A DNA stretch of 64,000 nt from Lentisphaerota bacterium (GTDB lineage Bacteria; Verrucomicrobiota; Lentisphaeria; Victivallales; UBA1829), in the NCBI GenBank assembly GCA_015061915.1, contig SUVR01000004.1:124001-188000 (forward strand), in the 5' to 3' direction. Positions 17,034 to 26,146 of this stretch are shown here, in pieces. The position numbers were made by a program, and so were the translations under genes. The notes under the pieces were generated by a model. The model had not been told where the DNA came from, ran no database searches, and worked only from the letters and a program-made list of their open reading frames with translations. Position 1 is the stretch's first letter. Every line of letters begins with the position of its first letter.

Positions 17034-18386
17034 ATGCAAAAAATAATGACAGATGATACAATTTGTGCTATATCGACTGCTCCCGGCGGTGCATTAGCCA
17101 TTTTACGGCTTTCCGGTCCGGCATCCGCTGAAATCGCGGAAAAAGTATGGTTCTCGAAAGGCGTTCCGCTGCATGAGACAAAGCGGGTTATGCGGCTCGG
17201 ACATACTCTATCCGCAGATGGCGAAACTTGCCTTGCCGTCTTTATGCCGGGACCTCACAGCTATACCGGAGAAGACGTTGTCGAATTACAATGTCATGGC
17301 GGAGATTTCGCACCGGATCGATTGTTGAAAGCATTACTGGCAAATGGTGCCCGGCTGGCAGATCCCGGTGAGTTTACACGGCGGGCATTCCTTAATGGAA
17401 AAATGGACCTGACGCAGGCCGAAGCGGTCCTGGATCTGATCCAGGCCCGTACTGCCGATGCAGCAAGTCTGGCAGAACGGCAGCTTTCCGGTGTCCTGGG
17501 AAAAAAGATCAGTGAAACAGCAAAGGATCTTCCCGGAGTGCTTGCAGAAATCGAATCCCGTCTTGATTTTCCTGAGGAAGATTTGGATTGGCGTTCACCG
17601 GAAGAATTGATCGCCGTCATTGCACCGGTTTTGGATAAGATCCGTGCGCTTTTAGCCGGCAGCAGAGCCGGCTCTATAATCCGGAACGGAGTCAGACTTG
17701 TAATCGCAGGTGCCCCGAATGTGGGAAAGTCCAGTTTGTTGAACCGGATTCTCGGCTACGACCGTGCGATCGTAACGGAAATCCCGGGGACGACACGCGA
17801 TACTGTAGAGGAAAATGCTGTGATTCGCGGAATTCACTTCCGCCTGACCGATACCGCCGGCGTTCGTGAAGATGCCGCAGACAAAGTCGAGGAATTCGGC
17901 ATTAAACGTTCCAAAGAATCCCTGAAGTCGGCAGAAGTCGTGATCTGGCTTTTGGATTTAACACAAGAACATGAACCACAGCTCCGTGAAATGGAAAAAC
18001 GGGTTGCGGATGCAGAATGTCATGCAAAAGTAATACACTGCTGGAACAAGAAAGATATTGCATTACAAACTGGCAAATTCCCGTGCGAAGTTTCTGTGGA
18101 AAACGGCGATGGTATTGAGATGCTGTACGATGAACTGGCAAAAGCCGTTTTTACAGAACCGGGAGAGCGGGAATCGGAAAGTGCCATTGCTCAGCGACAC
18201 GAAAAACTGTTGAACGAAGCATTGACCCGGTTGGAATCTGCGATTCCGGAACTGTGCGCAGAGGCATGGGAGTTGGCTGCAGTCCATATCCGGGAAGCAA
18301 TTTATGATCTGGGAACGATTACCGGTGAAAACGTTTCACCCGATGTTCTGGATGAAATTTTTTCCAGGTTCTGCATCGGCAAATAA
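17034..18386 (+). CDS. mnmE: tRNA uridine-5-carboxymethylaminomethyl modification GTPase MnmE
   Basis: A 450-residue MnmE/TrmE, which with MnmG makes the cmnm5 modification on U34 of tRNAs. The N-terminal formyl-THF-binding domain has DTICAISTAPGGALAILRLSGP. The central G domain has GAPNVGKSS (about 226-234), GTTRDT and DTAG. The C-terminal helical domain ends with the invariant FCIGK, whose Cys is needed for activity. ATG 17034 is preferred because AGGTGG lies just upstream; GTG 17025 is the longer option. Transcribed alone, divergent from the TPR gene. Confidence 0.96.
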   Translation: MQKIMTDDTICAISTAPGGALAILRLSGPASAEIAEKVWFSKGVPLHETKRVMRLGHTLSADGETCLAVFMPGPHSYTGEDVVELQCHGGDFAPDRLLKALLANGARLADPGEFTRRAFLNGKMDLTQAEAVLDLIQARTADAASLAERQLSGVLGKKISETAKDLPGVLAEIESRLDFPEEDLDWRSPEELIAVIAPVLDKIRALLAGSRAGSIIRNGVRLVIAGAPNVGKSSLLNRILGYDRAIVTEIPGTTRDTVEENAVIRGIHFRLTDTAGVREDAADKVEEFGIKRSKESLKSAEVVIWLLDLTQEHEPQLREMEKRVADAECHAKVIHCWNKKDIALQTGKFPCEVSVENGDGIEMLYDELAKAVFTEPGERESESAIAQRHEKLLNEALTRLESAIPELCAEAWELAAVHIREAIYDLGTITGENVSPDVLDEIFSRFCIGK

Positions 18387-18472
18387 CAAGCCAAATAACA
18401 GTTTTTCACTCTATTTGTAAAAATCTTACACCATTTTCGTGGTTTTTTTTAACTTTTTTCTGCATTGAGGAC

Positions 18473-18501
18473 TTGACTTTCTCCTTTTTTCATTCTATCT
18501 T
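18473..18501 (+). promoter_or_regulatory. Promoter of LamG/glycosidase-like operon
   Basis: TTGACT (18473-18478), 17 bases, TATCTT (18496-18501), about 60 bases before the start codon. Confidence 0.7.
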
Positions 18502-18564
18502 ACCCTGATATTATTTATTAAAATTGATCAAGAACATCTGAAATTTTCAGGAAAGGTTTTCAGA

Positions 18565-21231
18565 ATGAAAAAACATTTGCTCTCTGCTCTGCTTTTGTGT
18601 TTTTCTGTTGCATTAACTGCCGCACCGCAGTTGCCAAAACAGGATCCGCTGGTCGACTTTACCGAAATCAAGACTGACAATGGAAAATGGATCGATAAAA
18701 CCGGTAATGCTGTAATCACACCGGGAAAAACGGCAAAGGAAGGCGTAGGACCATTCGGTAAAAAAGCCTTCTGTTTTGATGGAACGAGAAGTTCCGTTTC
18801 CTCATTGGACCTGAGCAAGATTTTTGCAAAACTGGATGGATTCGACTATTCTCTTTCTTTCTGGTTCAAATGCGATAATTTTCTGAACACGAAAGAAAAT
18901 AATCAGGCAGCCGGAAATTATATCGGGATCGGCATGAAAATGAATTCTCTGGAACACGCCACATTCAGCATCGGCGGTATCGGTCGTGGCGGCATCGGGT
19001 CCGGCTGGTTCCAGATCAATCCGAAACGTTGGAATCATTTAGCGGTTGTATACTCTCAGGAAAAGCGTATGGCACGCCTTTACATCAACGGCTTGGCGAT
19101 CGTCGACAGCAATGGCGGAAAATTCTGGCCGCTGGATCAGGCAGGATACAAAGTCCTGAATATCGGCGGTTTCAAAGGAACTCTTGCTGATGTCCAAATC
19201 TGGGATAAGCCGATCCCGCCGGAACAGGTCCTCAACATGACGCTCACGCCCGAATATGTGAAGTCTCTTCATGCGGATATTGATGACATCACCGCAAAAT
19301 GCGATAATGCCCCCGGCGCTGTGCTGATGACCGGCATCCTGCATGATGAACTGGATAAACTTGCCGCCATGAAGCCCGTCCCCATGCTGGCTTATGACAA
19401 ACTGCTCAAACGCCTTGCTGCCACGGAAAAAATGATCCCGGCAGTCAAAGCTCTCCGCAAAACAAAACTGGTGAATGCACCTTTTGCCTATATGCAGGTC
19501 CGGGCGATCAGTCCTGAAATCCGGATCCCCACCAAATATCCCTCCGACCCCGTTTATTCCGATGAACTGAAGGGAACTGCGGCAAAAGGTGAATATGCCT
19601 CCCTCTCTTTCATTATGTATCCATATATGGATATGAAGAAGATCGAGTTTGAGCTGAACGATCTGAAGGACAGCAAGGGCAATGTGATCGGCAAGGACGA
19701 ACTGGAACTCAAGTTTGTCCAGTGCTGGTATCAGCCCGGCTGGAATACCTACTTCAACGGGTCCGGCAACTACGTGCCCAGCCTTCTGCTGAACGACCCG
19801 GAACTGCTCCGGATCGATGAACGGACAAAGACCAACTATGTCCGCTTCTTCTATCCAGACGGCGTGCAGTACCACAACGTGTGTATCCCCGGCAGTACGG
19901 TGACCCACCCCGAATTCAACTGGGCTTTTGAACCGGTTTGGGATGCGGATACACTCCAGCCGATCCCCTGTGATTTCGGACGGAATCGTCAGTTCTGGCT
20001 GGTTGCTCACGCCCCGGAAAATGCCAAAGCCGGCATCTATCGCGGACCGATCAAGATCAAGACCGAAGGCAAAGTCACCGGCGAGATCACTCTTGAGCTG
20101 AAGGTCCTGCCTTTTTCTCTTCCCATGCCAATGACGCAGTTCGATCACAGCCTGCCTTTCGATCCATCTCTCGCAAGCAGCATCAATGTGGACTCCATGA
20201 CCGCAACACTGAAAGACCCCAAGCGTGCGGAAGAAATGACGATCGCTCACATGATGAACCAGCGCAAGCACAGCATCCTTTCCCAGCCCCTCGGCATTTC
20301 TGTTGCCAGACCGGAAAGTCTGAAAAAGATGATCGAACTTCACAAGCAAATGGGACTCCGCATTACCAATATGTATGGCGGTGCAGCTCATACAAAATTC
20401 CGTGAATTCGGCGATACCAGACCGTATTGGACGACAATGGAAAAGCACATGGTGGAAGCGGAGCTGGCAAAACACAAAGCCCATGTCGATCAGGTCGCCG
20501 CTCTGGCTGACCGTTTCGGACTTGACCGGAAATATATCTTCTTCTATGGAAAAGACGAATGTCAGGGCGCAAACGGTCTCCGGGAAGAATTCCCGTTCCG
20601 TGACTACATTTTCCGCAACGGTATGAGAACCAGAACCACCGGTTGGGAAGACAACTACCGAAACTCTCCCTCCCACGAAACCTATCATACCACTGCAGCC
20701 TATGTCTCTTACAGAAATGCAGACCGCTGGCATGCCATGCGTGCCCAGATCACCGCGTACTGCGCCCCCTTCATGGGACCGGACAACCCGCACCTGATGC
20801 GCTACACTCACGGGCTCGTCCCCTTCCGTCATAACTATGATGGTTGGTGGGAACTGGCGTATGCCGGAAGCGCTCACGAATGGAACAACCGCTTTGGCTG
20901 GGATACCACCTACCGCCCGTTCCGAGTGGCGGTCCTGACGCAAAAAGGTCCCATCATCAACACCATCGCCTTCAGCGGTGTCCGTGCCGGACAGGACGAC
21001 GTCCGTTACGCAACGCTTATGTATCAGTTGGCGGATGAATGTTTCAAAACCGGCAAGCCTGAATGTATTATCGCTGCCAGAAAGGCAATCGCCTGGTTCA
21101 GAGGACAGCCCATGCCTACCGGTACGCCGGGGATCAGTATGTCTATGGATATTGACCTGTATGACTACCGTGAAAAAGTAACATATCACATCATTTCCCT
21201 GATGAAAGTCCTCGGAAAAACCATTGAATAA
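18565..21231 (+). CDS. Secreted LamG-domain plus DUF4091-like glycosidase-type protein
   Basis: An 888-residue exported protein. Residues 1-20 form a signal peptide ending ALTAA. Residues 30-230 look like a concanavalin/LamG-type lectin domain (FCFDGTRSSV, YSLSFWFKCDN, WNHLAVVYSQEKRMARLYINGLAI, VQIWDKPIP). After a helical linker, residues 320-880 resemble DUF4091/glycosyl-hydrolase-like domains (AGIYRGPIKIKTEG, LKVLPFSLPMP, YIFFYGKDEC, then a Trp- and Tyr-rich barrel-like part). It probably binds and trims a polysaccharide outside the cytoplasm; the specificity is unknown. First of a likely operon with a secreted TPR protein and cysK. Confidence 0.75.
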   Translation: MKKHLLSALLLCFSVALTAAPQLPKQDPLVDFTEIKTDNGKWIDKTGNAVITPGKTAKEGVGPFGKKAFCFDGTRSSVSSLDLSKIFAKLDGFDYSLSFWFKCDNFLNTKENNQAAGNYIGIGMKMNSLEHATFSIGGIGRGGIGSGWFQINPKRWNHLAVVYSQEKRMARLYINGLAIVDSNGGKFWPLDQAGYKVLNIGGFKGTLADVQIWDKPIPPEQVLNMTLTPEYVKSLHADIDDITAKCDNAPGAVLMTGILHDELDKLAAMKPVPMLAYDKLLKRLAATEKMIPAVKALRKTKLVNAPFAYMQVRAISPEIRIPTKYPSDPVYSDELKGTAAKGEYASLSFIMYPYMDMKKIEFELNDLKDSKGNVIGKDELELKFVQCWYQPGWNTYFNGSGNYVPSLLLNDPELLRIDERTKTNYVRFFYPDGVQYHNVCIPGSTVTHPEFNWAFEPVWDADTLQPIPCDFGRNRQFWLVAHAPENAKAGIYRGPIKIKTEGKVTGEITLELKVLPFSLPMPMTQFDHSLPFDPSLASSINVDSMTATLKDPKRAEEMTIAHMMNQRKHSILSQPLGISVARPESLKKMIELHKQMGLRITNMYGGAAHTKFREFGDTRPYWTTMEKHMVEAELAKHKAHVDQVAALADRFGLDRKYIFFYGKDECQGANGLREEFPFRDYIFRNGMRTRTTGWEDNYRNSPSHETYHTTAAYVSYRNADRWHAMRAQITAYCAPFMGPDNPHLMRYTHGLVPFRHNYDGWWELAYAGSAHEWNNRFGWDTTYRPFRVAVLTQKGPIINTIAFSGVRAGQDDVRYATLMYQLADECFKTGKPECIIAARKAIAWFRGQPMPTGTPGISMSMDIDLYDYREKVTYHIISLMKVLGKTIE

Positions 21232-21255
21232 CGGAAAGAGAAAGGATATACGATC

Positions 21256-22680
21256 ATGAAACATAAATTTCTTCTGACAATGACTCTCCTTTCCGCCCTC
21301 AGCATCTCTGCTGTTGCCGGGGAATATGAAAACTACATCAAAGAAGCGGAAGGTGCATCTCTGGAAAAACGCATTGAACTCTGGCTGAAAGCTGCCGATT
21401 CCACTGCGGACAACACAAAGAAATTGACCATGTACCGTCAGGCGTATGAACTGGCGAAACGGATCAATGACGAAAAAAGCATCCTTTATCTGGCGGATAC
21501 GATCTATAAATTCCCCGGAGTGCCCGAAGCAGAAAAACAGGAAGCACGCTACCAGTTTCTGGTTGTCGCCCGCAACAGCGCCCGCAGGACGCTGAACTAC
21601 GAAGGGCGTTTCTCAAGATTACGGATCGTTATGGATGGCGTTACCCCGCAGGATTATAAAGATTTTCTGAAGACCCCCGGCATTACGCCGGAACGGGAAA
21701 AGAAAATCTCACTCATGCTGGCATCCATTCTTCATGATTACAATCTCTGGTATCAGGAAATCGAATTGCGCAAGAAATTGCTGGAACGGACGGACCTGAC
21801 TTCCACGGAACGGCAGGACCAGTATCTGATCCTTTCCAGTGTTTATCTTTCTATGAACAACATGGCGGATTCTGTGAAAAGTCTCCGGTCGCTGCTGGCA
21901 ATCAAGTCCCTGACGCCGGATCGCCGGATCCGCACACTGATCATTCTCGGCGATACCTTCCGCAAGGGGTATGGCTGGTATTACTATCCCAACGCAGAGC
22001 AGTACAAGGAAATGTCAGACAGCTACAAAGCTGCCATGGATCTTTCCGCCAAGCGCCGCAGAGGGGGGTATTATAATCAGGCATTGCTCAAGATGATCGA
22101 AGGTGCCCACTTTCTGGAAAAATCCGCAGATGTCGTGAAACTGTGCAACCGCTATATCAACAATAACAAACTGGTTGACGGCAGCACCTGGAAAAAAGCG
22201 AAAACGCTGGAGGGGACCCATCTGCTCAAGTTGAACCGTTATCCCGAAGCGATTGCCATCTTTGAAGACCTTTACAAGTATAAACACGACCTGGCGAACA
22301 CCTGTATGTCCCTCGGTCAGAGCTATTATCTCAACGATGACTTTTCCATGGCACTCGGTATGTATGATGAAGCGATCGTAGAGCTGGGTATGGACGATAG
22401 CGCCCGGCCGAGACAGTGCAAAAACTGGTGCAACACGCTGCGCGGTCTGCTGGGCAAGAAAGCCCGGCTGGATGCGGCTTATGTTGCCCGTGCCAAGCGT
22501 TTGAATGCAGAAGCCAAGGCCGCCGGAAAAGCTCCGGTTGTAAAAGTCAACACCCCGGACTCCCTGAATCCGTTTGCCAATCAGAAAGTCCCGAAAAAGA
22601 AACCCAAAACGATGGAAGATCTGATGAAGTCTTCTGATGACGGTCCGGACCTGCTTGGCGGCGGCTTGAATCTGGATTAA
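21256..22680 (+). CDS. Exported TPR-like protein
   Basis: A 474-residue protein with a signal peptide (residues 1-21, ending AVAGE) and helical TPR-like repeats (EKRIELWLKAADS, TKKLTMYRQAYELAKRI, YPEAIAIFEDLYKYK, DFSMALGMYDEAIVEL). The C-terminal 60 residues are Lys/Pro-rich and end in DDGPDLLGGGLNLD. Function unknown; by position it may form a complex with the LamG protein, whose gene ends 24 bases upstream. AAAGGA precedes the start. Confidence 0.75.
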   Translation: MKHKFLLTMTLLSALSISAVAGEYENYIKEAEGASLEKRIELWLKAADSTADNTKKLTMYRQAYELAKRINDEKSILYLADTIYKFPGVPEAEKQEARYQFLVVARNSARRTLNYEGRFSRLRIVMDGVTPQDYKDFLKTPGITPEREKKISLMLASILHDYNLWYQEIELRKKLLERTDLTSTERQDQYLILSSVYLSMNNMADSVKSLRSLLAIKSLTPDRRIRTLIILGDTFRKGYGWYYYPNAEQYKEMSDSYKAAMDLSAKRRRGGYYNQALLKMIEGAHFLEKSADVVKLCNRYINNNKLVDGSTWKKAKTLEGTHLLKLNRYPEAIAIFEDLYKYKHDLANTCMSLGQSYYLNDDFSMALGMYDEAIVELGMDDSARPRQCKNWCNTLRGLLGKKARLDAAYVARAKRLNAEAKAAGKAPVVKVNTPDSLNPFANQKVPKKKPKTMEDLMKSSDDGPDLLGGGLNLD

Positions 22681-22689
22681 AAGGTTACT

Positions 22690-23613
22690 ATGGAAAAGAT
22701 CAAAAATTCCATTCTGGAGACGGTTGGCTCAACGCCGTTGGTCCGGATCAATCAGCTCAATACCGGGAAAGCAGAAATTCTGGTCAAAGTAGAATCCCGC
22801 AACCCCGGCGGAAGTGTGAAAGACCGTGTTGGTATCGCCATGGTGGAGGATGCGGAAAAGCGCGGCTTGATCAAGCCCGGTGCCTGCATTGTGGAGCCGA
22901 CCAGCGGCAATACAGGAATCGGTCTGGCGGTCGCTGCTGCAGTAAAAGGCTATAAGTTGATTCTGACCATGCCGGATACCATGAGTATTGAACGGCGCAA
23001 ACTTCTGGCTGCTTTCGGCGCAAAGATCGAATTGACTCCCGGTGCGGAAGGAATGAGCGGCGCCATTGCCAGAGCAAAAGAGATCCTGGCGGAAAATCCC
23101 GGTTCGTGGATGCCCCAGCAGTTTGAAAATCCGGCAAATCCAGCCGCCCATTACGCTGCTACCGGTCCGGAGATCTGGGACGATTGCGGCGGCAGGATCG
23201 ACCTCTTTGTAGCCGGTGTCGGAACTGGTGGAACGCTCTCCGGCGTGGCAAAATATCTGAAAGAAAAAGATCCGGCGGTGCAGGTCGTTGCGGTGGAGCC
23301 GGCGGATTCCCCGCTTCTTTCCGGAGGTACTGCCGGTCCGCATAAATTGCAGGGGATCGGGGCGAATTTTATTCCTGCCACTCTGGATCGTTCCTGCGTG
23401 GACCGGGTCATCCCTGTGACGGATCAGGATGCGGGGGAAACCGCCCGTGCCTGTGCTGCCCGGGAAGGGATTTTGATCGGGATCTCCGGCGGAGCTGCGC
23501 TCTATGCTGCACTGACCCTTTCCGCAGAGCCGGAAAATACCGGAAAGCGGATCGTTGTGTTGCTGCCGGACAGCGGTGAGCGCTATCTCTCCAGTTGGCT
23601 TTTTGCCGAGTGA
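22690..23613 (+). CDS. cysK: Cysteine synthase A (O-acetylserine sulfhydrylase)
   Basis: A 307-residue PLP enzyme that makes cysteine from O-acetylserine and sulfide. The lysine motif NPGGSVKDR is at 38-46, with the substrate loop PTSGNTGIG, the phosphate loop GVGTGGTLSG, KLQGIGANFIP and the C-terminal LPDSGERYLS. Length and motifs are those of CysK. It starts nine bases after the TPR gene and converges on zwf with only three bases between the stops, so no separate terminator fits there. Confidence 0.94.
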   Translation: MEKIKNSILETVGSTPLVRINQLNTGKAEILVKVESRNPGGSVKDRVGIAMVEDAEKRGLIKPGACIVEPTSGNTGIGLAVAAAVKGYKLILTMPDTMSIERRKLLAAFGAKIELTPGAEGMSGAIARAKEILAENPGSWMPQQFENPANPAAHYAATGPEIWDDCGGRIDLFVAGVGTGGTLSGVAKYLKEKDPAVQVVAVEPADSPLLSGGTAGPHKLQGIGANFIPATLDRSCVDRVIPVTDQDAGETARACAAREGILIGISGGAALYAALTLSAEPENTGKRIVVLLPDSGERYLSSWLFAE

Positions 23614-23616
23614 ATC

Positions 23617-24993
23617 TCAACGGAAAAACGGTACTGCCGGACCGGTTGAACCAGCCTCATAAATGACCGGATCGCCCTTCATATTCTGCACCGGATCCAG
23701 CAGTTGCCACGCTGCCCGGATGGAATCGGAGCGGATAAACAGCATCCGGTCATCCAGCATGGTATCCAAGAGCAGCCGTTCGTAGGCATCCGGCATATTT
23801 TCACCGGAAAGGCTGGCATAGTTAAAATTCATATCCAAAGCACCCATACAGAGTTTGGGGCCGGGGTGTTTCGCCTGAATCGTCAAGCTCAAACCTTCCT
23901 GCGGCTGAATGGAAAATACCAAACGGTTTTGAACCAGCGCCTCTGCCGGAATTCCGGGAAAGATGGAGTCATCCTGACGGCGGAAACGGACTTCGATTTC
24001 TGTTCGTTTTTCAGCGAGTTTCTTACCGCAGGAAAGGTAAAACGGCACCCCGCGCCACCGCTCGTTATCAACAGCAAGGCGGGCAGCAAAATAAGTTTCC
24101 GTCTTTGATTCCGGATCCACTCCGGGTTCTTCCCGGTAACCGGCGTATTGTCCGAAAATGACATCTTCCTTTTTCAGGGGAAGAATCGCCCGGATGAGCT
24201 TTGTTTTTTCGTCATGGAGGGCATCAGCAGTAAATGCTCCGGGCTTTTCCATCGCCACGAGTGACATCAGTTCCAACATATGATTCTGAAACATATCCCG
24301 CACGATTCCGGTCCGGTCAAAATATTTTGCCCGGTTTTCCACGCCCAGCGTTTCGCTGACGGAGATACGGACCGACTCAATATTTTCCCGATTCCAGAGC
24401 GGCTCAAAGATCCGGTTGGCAAAACGGAAGAAAAAGAGGTTCTGGACCGTTTCCTTACCCAGATAGTGATCGATCCGGAAGATCTGTTCCTCCCGCAGGA
24501 TCCGGTGCAGACGGTTGTCAAAAGCGGTGGCACTGGCAAGGTCACTGCCGAAGGGCTTTTCCAATACGACCCGGGTATGTTCTGTGATGATACCATCACT
24601 GCTTAAAACATCCAGCAAGTCCATATAAATATCCGATGGCAAAGAAAGGTAAAAGACATTTTCCGATGGCAAAGGACAGGCTTCTTTCAGCGACTCAAGA
24701 TGACCTCGCAAGGCAGTGCGGACGGCAGGTTCAAAGCTGTCGCCGCAGATGGTATCGATCCGGGCCAGAAAATCCGATGGATAAAGACCGGAGAGATCTT
24801 TGGCAGTCCGGGCGCAGGCAATGATCCGCGAACGTTCATGCAGGAGTCCGCTCCTGTGAAGCTGATACAGCGCAGGAAAGAGTTTCCGCTGCGCCAGATC
24901 CCCGTTCGCCCCGAATACGACCAGCCGGACCGGCAACGGCATAACTTCCATACAAAAACCGCCACGCCAGCGGAATGTTTCCTGTCCCTCCAT
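23617..24993 (-). CDS. zwf: Glucose-6-phosphate 1-dehydrogenase
   Basis: A 458-residue enzyme for the first step of the oxidative pentose phosphate pathway. It has the coenzyme motif VVFGANGDLAQRKLFPALYQL, then EKPFGSDLASA, the substrate-binding signature RIDHYLGKETVQN (His/Lys catalytic region) and a RDMFQNHMLELM motif. The start at 24993 overlaps the stop of the zinc-ribbon gene as TGATG, so the two are coupled. The expected partners (6-phosphogluconolactonase, Gnd) are not in the window. Confidence 0.95.
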   Translation of the reverse strand: MEGQETFRWRGGFCMEVMPLPVRLVVFGANGDLAQRKLFPALYQLHRSGLLHERSRIIACARTAKDLSGLYPSDFLARIDTICGDSFEPAVRTALRGHLESLKEACPLPSENVFYLSLPSDIYMDLLDVLSSDGIITEHTRVVLEKPFGSDLASATAFDNRLHRILREEQIFRIDHYLGKETVQNLFFFRFANRIFEPLWNRENIESVRISVSETLGVENRAKYFDRTGIVRDMFQNHMLELMSLVAMEKPGAFTADALHDEKTKLIRAILPLKKEDVIFGQYAGYREEPGVDPESKTETYFAARLAVDNERWRGVPFYLSCGKKLAEKRTEIEVRFRRQDDSIFPGIPAEALVQNRLVFSIQPQEGLSLTIQAKHPGPKLCMGALDMNFNYASLSGENMPDAYERLLLDTMLDDRMLFIRSDSIRAAWQLLDPVQNMKGDPVIYEAGSTGPAVPFFR

Positions 24994-25370
24994 CAAAGCA
25001 GTTCCCGCTTTTCGTATTGAGGGCAGTCATCCATGGGACCGACATCCCTGTCGTGCAGGGAGCAATAGATCCGAAAGGCATTCATGACCCGGTGCTTACA
25101 GTCACGGCAGAAACGGCGTTCCGTTTGTTCAAAGGGGTTGGCGATTTTTTCGGTGTCGTCGCCGCCAAGCAATGCTGCCAGAGCATTGGTCTTCGGTGCA
25201 GCAGGCTCTGCGGTTGCGGCTGATACTTCTTTGATCTCTTCCACCAGCACACCGCAGGATGCACACTTGAGGACCTCACCGACTTTGGTCCAGCCATCCA
25301 TTACCGATTCTTTCTTCAAAAAGGAACTGTTCCCGCAGTGGGGACAATCCCAGGAATCACCGACTTTCAT
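24993..25370 (-). CDS. Double zinc-ribbon protein, unknown function
   Basis: A 125-residue protein with two metal-binding parts. The N-terminal ribbon is CPHC (residues 9-12) paired with CASC (about 36-39). The C-terminal cluster is FCRDCKHRV...IYCSLHDRDVGPMDDCPQYEKRE. The middle (45-80) is Ala/Pro-rich and likely flexible. It may bind nucleic acid or act as a metal- or redox-dependent regulator; I do not recognise a family. It is translationally coupled to zwf and read from the promoter at 25414-25441. Confidence 0.75.
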   Translation of the reverse strand: MKVGDSWDCPHCGNSSFLKKESVMDGWTKVGEVLKCASCGVLVEEIKEVSAATAEPAAPKTNALAALLGGDDTEKIANPFEQTERRFCRDCKHRVMNAFRIYCSLHDRDVGPMDDCPQYEKRELL

Positions 25371-25413
25371 TGCTGATCTACTCCTTCATCGAGACTTGTT
25401 TCTTGCTCCTTAC

Positions 25414-25441
25414 AAGGTAGCACAGACCGCTGAAAAATCAA
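25414..25441 (-). promoter_or_regulatory. Promoter of zinc-ribbon-zwf operon
   Basis: TTGATT (25436-25441), 16 bases, TACCTT (25414-25419), reading leftwards. Confidence 0.5.
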
Positions 25442-25480
25442 GAGGGATCTTTGTTTCAGACCTGTTTTTTAAGGCTTTTG

Positions 25481-25995
25481 TTTGACGCCCGGTTCCTTTA
25501 TGTCGCCGGGGAAACGTTCCCCGGTGATCCGGACGGGTCTGTTTTTGACGGGCGACCAATCGCATGATGGGGGTAAGGGGGAGCCGTCAAAAACAGCACC
25601 CCAAAGGGGTGTTTTAATTGTGCCGCTCAACTGTGCTTCGCTTGTTTGCGGCACGGGGGTTTTGTTTCACCCCAGAGGGGTGTTTATTGTGCTGCTTCCG
25701 CCGTCGCTGAAGCTATGGCGGGACAAGCAGCTTCGCAAGCTCGTTTGCGGCACGGGGGTTTTTGTTTCACCCCAGAGGGGTGTTTATTGTGCCGCTTCCG
25801 CCGTCGCTGAAGCTATGGCGGGACAAGCAGCTTCGCAAGCTCGTTTGCGGCACGGGTTTTTTGTTTCACCCCAGAGGGGTGTTTTAATTGTGCTGCTTCC
25901 GCCGTCGCTGAAGCTATGGCGGGACAAGCAGCTTCGCAAGCTCGTTTGCGGCACGGGGGGATTTATTCGGACAATCCGGACGGAAAGCACTTCCC
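25481..25995 (+). repeat. Composite hairpin-array repeat element, copy B
   Basis: A 515-base intergenic element, the inverted partner of 10169-10558. From left to right: an end block with TTTGACGC, the hairpin CCGGGGAAACGTTCCCCGG and GACGGG repeats (25481-25552); one 35-base module (25620-25654); three 65-base modules (25689-25753, 25789-25853, 25890-25954) at a period of about 100 bases; and the other end block (to 25995). Each module is bounded by GTGCYGC and GCGGCAC. Linkers carry CACCCCAGAGGGGTG followed by T-rich sequence. A plus-strand open frame (25482-26051) runs through it but has no ribosome binding site and simply translates the repeat. Confidence 0.87.
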
Positions 25996-26085
25996 GGTAT
26001 CCCCGGTATCCCCATAATAAATCAGCACTCCGGGCAGGTCCGCCATCGTGAAAAATTATTTTTTCGCAAACAGAGGATTGCGGAC

Positions 26086-26113
26086 TTGATTTTTTGGAAT
26101 GAGAGCGTATTTT
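26086..26113 (+). promoter_or_regulatory. Promoter of DUF2062 gene
   Basis: TTGATT (26086-26091), 16 bases, TATTTT (26108-26113), about 35 bases before the start codon. Confidence 0.55.
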
Positions 26114-26146
26114 ACCAGAAAAAACAGTAATAGAGAAAGAGATCGT

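Noticed and set aside
19039-21264. 741-residue minus-strand frame opposite the LamG protein
   Set aside because: Antisense shadow of a gene with signal peptide, promoter and recognisable domains; composition rich in His, Arg and Cys.
25600-25960. CRISPR array suggested by the 100-base periodicity
   Set aside because: Repeats are 65 bases with conserved linkers instead of unique spacers, and no cas genes are present.
25482-26051. 189-residue open frame across repeat copy B, and similar frames at 10139-10472
   Set aside because: They translate the repeat units, have no ribosome binding site, and occur on either strand. The periodic protein pattern follows the DNA period.
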